Origin: Flavobacterium frigidarium DSM 17623
Lineage (GTDB): Bacteria > Bacteroidota > Bacteroidia > Flavobacteriales > Flavobacteriaceae
Reading direction: 5' to 3'
Length of the DNA: 64,000 nucleotides
Assembly: GCF_000425505.1 (NCBI RefSeq)
Contig: NZ_AUDO01000004.1
Location: 124,001-188,000, forward strand
Part shown: positions 7,662 through 14,775 of the stretch, one piece after another
Numbering within the stretch: position 1 is the first letter of the stretch
How the letters are laid out: each line of letters opens with the position of its first letter
Translations under genes and position numbers: made by a program
The notes under the pieces: model-generated
What the model was told of the DNA's origin: nothing
The model's database searches: none
Seen by the model: only the letters and a program-made list of their open reading frames with translations

Positions 7662-8480
7662 TTAATCCCTTATTTCTTCGTCTAAAACGTTAAGTAAGTG
7701 AGCTAATTTTTCTTGTTGTTTTTGTAGTCTCTTTTTTATTGAGTTTATTTTTGCTTTAGCAAATACATCTTCAACGGCATGTTCATAGTCTTTAAGACGC
7801 GATTCTAATTTCTTAATTCTATCTTTTGTTACGTCTTTTACTTCTTTTAAAGCCGATTTCCTTTTACCTTCAAAAGCTGCTATTTTCGACTCTCTTTCTA
7901 ATTTTAAATCGGTAATCTTAGCTTTAATTTTGTCTTTTTCTTTTGTAGTCGCTTTTCTCAGTTGCTCACGTTCTTCTTCAATTTTATTCTCGATGTCTTC
8001 TATATGTTCATCTATATAATCGTCAAAATCAATCCCAGCTTCACTTCTAATAATTTCTGACGCAAAAGGTTTTACGACATCATCAATAAATAGCGAACTG
8101 TCTTCGCCAACCATGGCAATAATTGCTATCGTTCCTATATTCATTTTGTTACTCACTTTCTGGATGAGATCTTCTCCAAAATCATGACGATTAACATCCC
8201 ATGCGGCACCTACAACAGTGCCCGTATACAATCCGACGACAAGACCTATAGGTCCAGCAAGCATTCCTAACAAGCCACCAAGAGCCATTCCTGTTACAGT
8301 GCGCCAGCCTTCCCCTTGCTCCTTGTAAAATATAATTTGGTACTGATTGTGCTCTATTTTACGAATCATTAAATGTTCATAAAGGGTAATATCGCCATAC
8401 CCATCTAACTCTTTGATTTTGTGTAAAGCTGCTATTGCATGTTCTTCTTTTGTAAACGGAATCACTATGATATTTGCCAT
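7662..8480 (-). CDS. DUF1269-like membrane protein with C-terminal coiled coil
   Basis: The first ~145 residues follow the DUF1269 pattern: an N-terminal alpha-beta segment (FTKEEHAIAALHKIKEL), then a glycine-rich double membrane segment (GMALGGLLGMLAGPIGLVVGLYTGTVVGAAWD, about 64-95), then a beta-rich domain with IAIIAMVGED. Typical members are about 160-170 aa. This 272-aa version adds a highly charged coiled coil (about 155-265) rich in E, K and R. Function is unknown. It is the first gene of the operon leading to gpmA and oleate hydratase 1. No clear -7 element was found upstream. Confidence 0.75.
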   Translation of the reverse strand: MANIIVIPFTKEEHAIAALHKIKELDGYGDITLYEHLMIRKIEHNQYQIIFYKEQGEGWRTVTGMALGGLLGMLAGPIGLVVGLYTGTVVGAAWDVNRHDFGEDLIQKVSNKMNIGTIAIIAMVGEDSSLFIDDVVKPFASEIIRSEAGIDFDDYIDEHIEDIENKIEEEREQLRKATTKEKDKIKAKITDLKLERESKIAAFEGKRKSALKEVKDVTKDRIKKLESRLKDYEHAVEDVFAKAKINSIKKRLQKQQEKLAHLLNVLDEEIRD

Positions 8481-8629
8481 GATGTTTGATTGGGAATTCT
8501 AACTCTTTATTTTTATTGTATAAATTATTTTTACTATGCATTCTTTCATGGCCTTACACGCTTCTCATGTTATTTAAAACGGCAAGTTGAAAGATTAACA
8601 TGTATATAAGTCTATAACTTTGTGCTTTT

Positions 8630-9937
8630 CTATACTTTAATTTTATCTTTTTTAAGACCGGTCTCGTTAATGAAGAAGCTTAGAATAATTGCTACTACAA
8701 TAGCTCCTATAAGAGGAAGAAGCGCTTCCTGAAACTGAGTTAAAGTTAGCGAGCTGTCTGGTGTAGGTCCCATTAAAAAAGAGACAAAAGGTGACAATAA
8801 TCCAGTTGTTCCAAAAACGATAAAATTCATAGAACCTGCTGCTGTCCCTTTTACCTCAGGTGGATTTGCTTCTTTAATCATAGAAAAAGGAATCATAGCT
8901 GCTCCTGAAGCAATACCTAAAATTAGTGCTACGGCATATCGCATCCAGATGGTGCTTTCTGCAGGCATATATACAGCTGTTATTCCGGCAACCAGCATAA
9001 CAATAGCTCCCCCAATTAAAACAGGTTTCCTTTTACCCATTTTATCCGAAATATAACCGAGTAAAGGACATCCTATTACCCATCCTATAGGGACGATTGA
9101 GGCAATTGAAGCTGCATCCGACATGGGTAAATTCTCGCCGGAATGTAGAAATGAAGTTGCCCAAACAAGAGCTCCAATAGTGGTTGGAACAAAAAGAAGC
9201 CCTCCGATAATTCCAGCGTACCAACTCTGGGGATTACCAAAAACAATTTTGAAAGGTGAAACTAAGCTTTTTATAGAAAGTGAGCCATGATGCGTTGCGC
9301 TATCACCAGAGTCCTTGGGCATCACGAACCATGTCGCAATCGCCAGCACAAACCCAATAACACCAAACGTGATCCACACTGTTTGCCAAGGTACTTGAAA
9401 ACTTCCAGTAGGATCTATTGCCATGTGAACAGGTTTAGAACCAAACGCTGCACCAGCCATACCCAGACATTGTGTCAAGCCTATAAATATGGCGAGCATT
9501 CTTGCTGGAAGATATCTCGCAGCTACATAAGATGCTCCTATAAATCCAAATATCGCCCCGATAGCCTGAAGTACAAATCCTATCATTCCAGCGATTTCAC
9601 TACCCTGCGCAAATATTAAACAACCAACACCAACTACTACAATACCAGCTGGAATAGTACGATGAGCTCCGTAACGATCTAATAAAACTCCCGCTACTAG
9701 TGCCATTATCGCGTAGGCTATATAATATGCAGAAATAATTGACCCTATTTCATTTTCGCCCCAAGCTGCTGTCAATTCTGATTGCATGACTCCCGGTGCA
9801 GATCGCACAGCATATTGATAAAAATAGAAAAGCGCGCAAAGAAACCAAGCTAGAAGGTAAACCTTCTTTAACTTTAATGGGGGGGATGTTGCCGTTTGCT
9901 TGTTACTAATAGTGGAGTTAGACTCATTTGTCGTCAT
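8630..9937 (-). CDS. MFS transporter, 12 TM
   Basis: The 435-aa protein has 12 hydrophobic segments and two copies of the MFS loop 2-3 motif: GVLLDRYGAHRT in the N-half and LLGYISDKMGKRKP in the C-half. The N-terminus (YFYQYAVRSAPGVM) resembles organic-anion and sugar-phosphate branches, but the substrate cannot be read from sequence. It is the third gene after oleate hydratase 2 and pyruvate decarboxylase (72-bp gap), so it may move a carboxylate or the decarboxylase's substrate or product; this is inference. An inverted repeat sits in the gap upstream (9980-9997). Confidence 0.85.
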   Translation of the reverse strand: MTTNESNSTISNKQTATSPPLKLKKVYLLAWFLCALFYFYQYAVRSAPGVMQSELTAAWGENEIGSIISAYYIAYAIMALVAGVLLDRYGAHRTIPAGIVVVGVGCLIFAQGSEIAGMIGFVLQAIGAIFGFIGASYVAARYLPARMLAIFIGLTQCLGMAGAAFGSKPVHMAIDPTGSFQVPWQTVWITFGVIGFVLAIATWFVMPKDSGDSATHHGSLSIKSLVSPFKIVFGNPQSWYAGIIGGLLFVPTTIGALVWATSFLHSGENLPMSDAASIASIVPIGWVIGCPLLGYISDKMGKRKPVLIGGAIVMLVAGITAVYMPAESTIWMRYAVALILGIASGAAMIPFSMIKEANPPEVKGTAAGSMNFIVFGTTGLLSPFVSFLMGPTPDSSLTLTQFQEALLPLIGAIVVAIILSFFINETGLKKDKIKV

Positions 9938-9979
9938 ACTGTTATTTTTTAATTATTTAATGAATTTTAAATATCCTTA

Positions 9980-9997
9980 AATGACTTATTAGTCATT
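9980..9997. repeat. Inverted repeat between the MFS and decarboxylase genes
   Basis: AATGACT TATT AGTCATT: 7-bp perfect arms with a 4-nt loop in the intercistronic gap. The half-sites resemble regulon I (TGAC/GTCA), but the spacer is 6 rather than 4, and no -7 element follows. An RNA hairpin or a diverged operator are both possible. Confidence 0.4.
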
Positions 9998-10009
9998 GAG
10001 GATTCTTTT

Positions 10010-11710
10010 CTAACGCACACTTGGCGGACGACCATTTGCCTTAGCAACTAGATGTCCCCATGATATAAGTTCCGCTGTACAATCGTCACGATCAATCACA
10101 CATTCGATTAATGTTGGCCCCTCTTGATTAGTAAGTGCCTTCTTAATAGCATCCGCTAGTTCCCCTGCTGTTTGCGCTTTAAAACCAAGCCCTTTTCCGT
10201 CCTCAGCATTAAAAACTTTGATAAGACCTGCATAGTCCCAGTTTTTTATATTATTATAAGGACCATCATGAATTTCGACTTCAATGGTATACCCTCGATT
10301 GTTAATTAGAAAAATAATAACAGGTAGTTTACGACGAATCATTTGTGCTACTTCTTGCGCTGTTAGTTGAAAAGAACCATCTCCAGTTAATGAAATAATG
10401 CGTCGTTGATTTGATGCTGAAACAGCATACCCAAAAACTGAAGGTATGGACCATCCAATATGTCCCCACTGCATTTCTACCTCAAAACGAGCACCATCAG
10501 GCAGATGAAGCGCTACACCACCAAACCAAGAGTCGCCAGTCTCAGCAAAAACGGTTGTTTCCGGTGTGATTATTTTTTGAACTTGTCTGAACAATTCGCT
10601 TCGCATTAGTTTTGTATCGGGAGCCGCCTCTTTTGTTGGTTCTCTCTTGTATTTGATACGTTCAAACTCAACCATTGTAGCTGGCTTTTTTTCTACCTTA
10701 CTAGCTAGCGCCGAAAGAAAGTCACGTAAGTGAAGGTCTGAAAAATCGTGTCCCAACATACGAACATTCTTCTGGTCCGCAATCATTACGTTAGGACCTT
10801 CTGGCATTGCAGTCCAACCAACGGTAGAATAATCATTAAAGAGTGGCGCTAGACATATAATGCTGTCTGACCAGTCTACAATTTCTTGTGCACCCGGAGC
10901 GCTAACTTCTCCCCAATATACACCTACAAACTGTGGATGCTCCTCTGGGAAAAAGCTCTTTGCTGCAGCCATCACCGCTACAGAACACCCAAGTGCTTCT
11001 GCAAGTTGTATCGCTTCTTTTTCTGCACCAGCTGCTCGTAACTTGCTACCAATCAATAGTACAGGTTTTTCTTTACTAGCCAAAAATGCTGCAGCTGCTT
11101 CTACTGCTCTGTCTAATGTTTCTTTATCACTTGGAATTTCACTAAGAACAGCACTTGCAGGTCCAGGTGCAGCACAGGGAAGTCCAGCTACATTACAAGC
11201 AATCTCAATATATGCAGGCTTCTTTTCGCGTAAAGCGGTACGAATAGCGTGATCTATTAGCGCTGGTGCAGCAACTGCTGATGTTATTGATACTGCAGCA
11301 CATGTGATGTGTTTGGCCATTTCGAGTTGATAGCTAAAATCATGTGTTCCTAGTGTATGGTGTAATAAATGGTCTGTTCCATAATCATTGCTGTTTGGTG
11401 CTCCCACTATCAGAATCACTGGAAGGTTCTCAGCATAAGCCCCTCCAATGGCATCGAAAGCAGATAGTGCTCCAACACTAAAAGTTACTACTGCAGCAGC
11501 AGCTCCGTTTGCACGTGCGTATCCTTCAGCACTAAAGCCACAATTTAATTCGTTAGTGCAATACACTTGATCCATTTCTTTGTTTGCTAAAAGCTGATCA
11601 AGCAACACAAGATTGTAGTCACCTGCGACAGCAAAATGGTGTTTCAAACCGATGTCTTGTAAACGTTTGGCTAAATAAGTTCCGACCGTGTATTCTTTTT
11701 CTTTTTTCAT
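10010..11710 (-). CDS. pdc: Pyruvate decarboxylase, Zymomonas/Acetobacter type (ThDP-dependent)
   Basis: Non-oxidative decarboxylation of pyruvate to acetaldehyde and CO2. The protein is 566 aa and collinear with Zymomonas mobilis PDC (568 aa), with long near-identical runs such as [15 protein letters not shown] and [15 protein letters not shown]. Catalytic residues are conserved at a constant +4 offset: D31, E54, H117-H118 and E477. The ThDP/Mg motif is G443-D-G ... N470-N471. W395 in ETGDSWF is also kept. It is the middle gene of an operon with oleate hydratase 2 and an MFS transporter, under a regulon-I promoter. No alcohol dehydrogenase is adjacent. An indolepyruvate or other 2-keto acid decarboxylase is less likely given the Zymomonas-like active site. 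Confidence 0.92.
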   Translation of the reverse strand: MKKEKEYTVGTYLAKRLQDIGLKHHFAVAGDYNLVLLDQLLANKEMDQVYCTNELNCGFSAEGYARANGAAAAVVTFSVGALSAFDAIGGAYAENLPVILIVGAPNSNDYGTDHLLHHTLGTHDFSYQLEMAKHITCAAVSITSAVAAPALIDHAIRTALREKKPAYIEIACNVAGLPCAAPGPASAVLSEIPSDKETLDRAVEAAAAFLASKEKPVLLIGSKLRAAGAEKEAIQLAEALGCSVAVMAAAKSFFPEEHPQFVGVYWGEVSAPGAQEIVDWSDSIICLAPLFNDYSTVGWTAMPEGPNVMIADQKNVRMLGHDFSDLHLRDFLSALASKVEKKPATMVEFERIKYKREPTKEAAPDTKLMRSELFRQVQKIITPETTVFAETGDSWFGGVALHLPDGARFEVEMQWGHIGWSIPSVFGYAVSASNQRRIISLTGDGSFQLTAQEVAQMIRRKLPVIIFLINNRGYTIEVEIHDGPYNNIKNWDYAGLIKVFNAEDGKGLGFKAQTAGELADAIKKALTNQEGPTLIECVIDRDDCTAELISWGHLVAKANGRPPSVR

Positions 11711-11777
11711 GTTTCTATTATTTTATATTAGAGTCTTCACTTTTGCTCTAATAAGTATTTGTTTTTCAGAGTTTTTT

Positions 11778-13376
11778 TTAATGAAATGCTTTTACTAAGG
11801 TTTCTATTTCAACCTTTATACTTTTATCAAATTTTGTAATTGGCGGAATTTCAAGATCAATTTCTAGTAGTTCATAAACCGCCATTTGGGCAGCTCTTAT
11901 CGAGTATTCCACAGTGAAAACCACATCATCTGGAATCTCAACAAATTGACTAACAAACGCGAGGTTTTTTGAGTTTTTAGGTACTGGAAGCGGTCTGTCA
12001 GTAGATAAGCGCGGCATGAACATACTGGTGATGTACGGCATTCTACACGGAATGCAAATGGCATTAGCAAACACCACATCGTAATCAAATTTTAAGTGCC
12101 CGCATAGTTCACGAAGAATCTCTTCTCCCGAACAATCTGTCATGGGTTTCCCTACAAAATTCCCAACGCGGTCAGGATGTAAACCATAAGTAAAAAACAC
12201 CTGCACATTCTCTGGTTGCTCTTTATAGTGAGGTTGCTTGTTTAATGAAAAACTCATGAACCAATTAGAATCTTTCAGTGTAACCTGACTTCCTGTTCCT
12301 GCTTTGTTACCAGAAAACTTTTCCATTTGATCAAAGAAAACAGTGTCCTTTAATGTAACGGTAAAAGATTCCCAGAACGATTCTGCTATATTGGAGTTAA
12401 ACACTTCTGGTTTACCAAATCCAGGATATTTCTTAGCTAATTTTTCCCAAATTACCCAGCCTTGACTGTCTTCTTTTGTATAGAATTGAGGAGCTGTTGT
12501 CATAGATCCATAACTAGAAGCATCTGTCATAGATCCATTTTGAAGGAATACCAGGTCATCGGCATCAATACCAACTGAGGTACTCGTTCCATCATTTTCA
12601 TAAATAAGGTTTTTAACGACCACTTTTTCGGTTTCGGTTTTTGAATCCAATTCGTAAGCAGTTTCTAAATCTATTACCGTGCAATTCTTCATAAAATTCA
12701 CTCCACGCGACTTCAACCAAACAACCAACGGAAGAATCATAGAGTCATATTGGTTATAAACGGTACGTTTTACGCCTGTCATTGTCTCTACATTAGGAAA
12801 TTCTTGCATGAATCGGTGCAAATAACGTTTGAACTCTACTGCGCTATGCCAAGGTGAAAAAGCAAAACTAGTACGCCACATAAACCAAAAATTAGTCTCA
12901 AAAAACGAAGGTGAAAACCAATCAGAAATACAGCTATTGCCCAATGTTTCTTCGCTAGCTTCACTTAGTTTCAACAATTCTGCACGATTTTCCATGGAGA
13001 AACCAAGTTTAGAGGCATCAACTATTGCGCGGTTTTTGTCAATTAAACGAGCTTTTGCATTTGACTTTACGCGTTCATTAAATGCAACTGTTTCTTCATA
13101 AACAGAAGTATTAGGATCTGCAAGCGACGGAATCGATTTGAATAAATCCCAAGTGCATTCATAAATATTTAAAGTCAGCATGCGCGATCCACGCAATGTA
13201 TACCCTTGTTCTGGGTTTCCGCCTGCGTCTAGACTTCCGCCTAAAACGGGTAAACTTTCATAGATCGTAATATTTTCACCGGCTACTCCACCATCACGAA
13301 TTAAAAATACTGCTGCTGCTAATGATCCTATTCCGCCACCTATGAAATAGGCTTTTTTATCTTTATTACTTTTCAT
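11778..13376 (-). CDS. ohyA: Oleate hydratase, copy 2
   Basis: A 532-aa paralogue of copy 1 with the same layout: FAD motif YFIGGGIGSLAAAVFLI, RGSRM plus YECTWDLFKSIPS, EETVAFNERV, YNQYDSMILPL and the conserved C-terminal FTVEYSIRAAQMAVYELL. The frame extends two codons upstream to a TTG at 13382, but the ATG at 13376 is the better start. The first gene of an operon with pyruvate decarboxylase and an MFS transporter, it has a regulon-I promoter at 13503-13545 and a leader of about 120 nt. The two paralogues differ clearly, so they may prefer different unsaturated fatty acids (inference). Confidence 0.9.
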   Translation of the reverse strand: MKSNKDKKAYFIGGGIGSLAAAVFLIRDGGVAGENITIYESLPVLGGSLDAGGNPEQGYTLRGSRMLTLNIYECTWDLFKSIPSLADPNTSVYEETVAFNERVKSNAKARLIDKNRAIVDASKLGFSMENRAELLKLSEASEETLGNSCISDWFSPSFFETNFWFMWRTSFAFSPWHSAVEFKRYLHRFMQEFPNVETMTGVKRTVYNQYDSMILPLVVWLKSRGVNFMKNCTVIDLETAYELDSKTETEKVVVKNLIYENDGTSTSVGIDADDLVFLQNGSMTDASSYGSMTTAPQFYTKEDSQGWVIWEKLAKKYPGFGKPEVFNSNIAESFWESFTVTLKDTVFFDQMEKFSGNKAGTGSQVTLKDSNWFMSFSLNKQPHYKEQPENVQVFFTYGLHPDRVGNFVGKPMTDCSGEEILRELCGHLKFDYDVVFANAICIPCRMPYITSMFMPRLSTDRPLPVPKNSKNLAFVSQFVEIPDDVVFTVEYSIRAAQMAVYELLEIDLEIPPITKFDKSIKVEIETLVKAFH

Positions 13377-13502
13377 AATCAAAATATATTATTCGTTTTG
13401 TTATTTTGTCATTATTGCTTCCTACAGTGAGTTATTACTACACCATCTTTTAAAATTCCGTTTATAATTATCGAATAGTACCATCAGCAAAATTTCAAAA
13501 TT

Positions 13503-13545
13503 CAAAATTAGGTGGTTAGAAAGACTGTTGCACTGACCTAGATCA
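13503..13545 (-). promoter_or_regulatory. Promoter with regulon-I palindrome (ohyA2-pdc-MFS operon)
   Basis: TGATCTAGGTCA (13534-13545, minus strand), exactly 23 nt, then TAATTTTG (13503-13510). The transcript should start near 13499. Confidence 0.75.
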
Positions 13546-13598
13546 GCTAGGTTAAAAAAGACGAAATCAATTTAATTTTGAGGGTTAACAATGGCCGT

Positions 13599-13699
13599 GC
13601 GTGAGGGATTGAAGTGAAAATCCCACAGCAAACTCCCAATTTTTATTGGGAGTGCAGCGAGGAATTGTAGCGGAAAGCCCGACCCTTGTGGTCACGCCC
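13599..13699 (+). repeat. Dispersed intergenic repeat, copy A
   Basis: It starts GCGTGAGGGATTG, continues through a variable centre with a perfect hairpin (ACTCCCAAT / ATTGGGAGT, 13632-13653), and ends GTAGCGGAAAGCCCG ... CACGCCC. A diverged copy in opposite orientation lies at 32748-32821. Similar intergenic units occur in other Flavobacterium genomes as far as I recall. No ORF is present. Confidence 0.7.
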
Positions 13700-13754
13700 A
13701 AACAATTTTTACAGTTTATCTATTCCTAACCTTATAAGTCTTACGTTTTTTTCA

Positions 13755-13806
13755 CAAAAAAAAGGTTGGCTACCAAATTAAAATTAGTAGTCAACCTTTG
13801 TTTTTA
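13755..13806. terminator. Hairpin terminator
   Basis: AAAGGTTGGCTAC pairs with GTAGTCAACCTTTG, flanked by A and T runs. It serves the minus-strand gene 13845-14231 and probably works in both directions. Confidence 0.7.
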
Positions 13807-13844
13807 TCATTCTATTTAGGAAAATAAAATAGTGATCCTTAAAA

Positions 13845-14231
13845 TTACATGTACTTCTCAAGAAATCTAAAAAATTCTTTCTTTAGTTCAGCATAAATAT
13901 GTCTTTGCGTTTCTATTTTATCTCTAAATTCTAAATGCTGTTTAGTTGATCGAATATCTAAAGCATCCTCACCAATCATGCTTTGTCCAGCGATACGCTC
14001 TTCGTGTTTTTCAATAAGTTCTTGTAGATCTTCGATAATACCACCGTGCAACACAAATTCGTTTTGATAGTGCTCTAATTGAGCCAATACGTCCTTGTCT
14101 GTCCAGCGCGTTACGAGTTCGCTCAGTTTATTATTGAAGAATAGTAGTTCGCCCTTCCAAAAGGCAAGTTCCCCTTTCCATTGTTCGTGTTCAAAATGCA
14201 TATTGGAGTTGTATAAAACTTCTTTTTTCAT
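13845..14231 (-). CDS. Hypothetical helical protein, 128 aa
   Basis: No known domain is recognised. The protein is almost wholly helical and charged, with heptad-like runs (HFEHEQWKGELAFWKGELLFFNNKLSELV; EDLQELIEKHEERI; ELKKEFFRFLEKYM), so a coiled-coil or four-helix bundle is likely. There is no signal peptide. It is monocistronic with its own terminator, and its promoter carries the best regulon-I site in the window, a perfect palindrome. Control shared with Dps, BON and oleate hydratase points to a stress role. Confidence 0.75.
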   Translation of the reverse strand: MKKEVLYNSNMHFEHEQWKGELAFWKGELLFFNNKLSELVTRWTDKDVLAQLEHYQNEFVLHGGIIEDLQELIEKHEERIAGQSMIGEDALDIRSTKQHLEFRDKIETQRHIYAELKKEFFRFLEKYM

Positions 14232-14775
14232 GATTTAGGCTTTTAATGTTAATACTGTGTGCAGTAAATATTTATCAAAAGTATTTCATATCAAGGTTAT
14301 TGTAAATGACCTAGGTCAGCTAATGCACAACATTCTCAATTTGGCAGTATTTAATAGTTTTTTACCGTAAAAGTCTTTTTATAATTCCGTTTGATTGGTG
14401 AATAGCTACACTAACTTTTTGTCAACTAAAACGAAAAAAACACTGTCCTACACCTAATAAAAATAAGGCCTAAACACATAAAACTATATCACTTTTATCA
14501 ACTACTTATTAAAAAATATCGTTAAATGATTAAAGATAACTACAAGCTTTAATCTCATTGCCGCATCCCTAAGAACTAGACAAACGCACTTAGTTATTTA
14601 GCTAAACAGTACTACGTAATTAGAATAAAAATACTTGAGTACACCACTTTGTATTTTGGCTTCACTTATATTTGGGCATGCAATGGGTTGCGTTCTATCA
14701 AATTTTATAAGTAGCTGAACACCCTTTCTTTTTCCCGCCCCAAAGTAATTATGCCAATTATAACTAATAAGTCAT
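14232..14775. other. Intergenic region, 544 bp
   Basis: It holds the promoter of the 128-aa gene at its left end (14276-14318). The rest is AT-rich with no ORF, terminator or repeat that I can support. Confidence 0.6.
14276..14318 (-). promoter_or_regulatory. Promoter with perfect regulon-I palindrome (128-aa gene)
   Basis: TGACCTAGGTCA (14307-14318) is a perfect 12-bp palindrome. After 23 nt comes TACTTTTG (14276-14283). The expected leader is about 40 nt. Confidence 0.78.

Noticed and set aside
8615-8622. TAACTTTG on the plus strand
   Set aside because: A good -7 match by sequence, but it would transcribe antisense into the MFS gene, with no plus-strand gene behind it.
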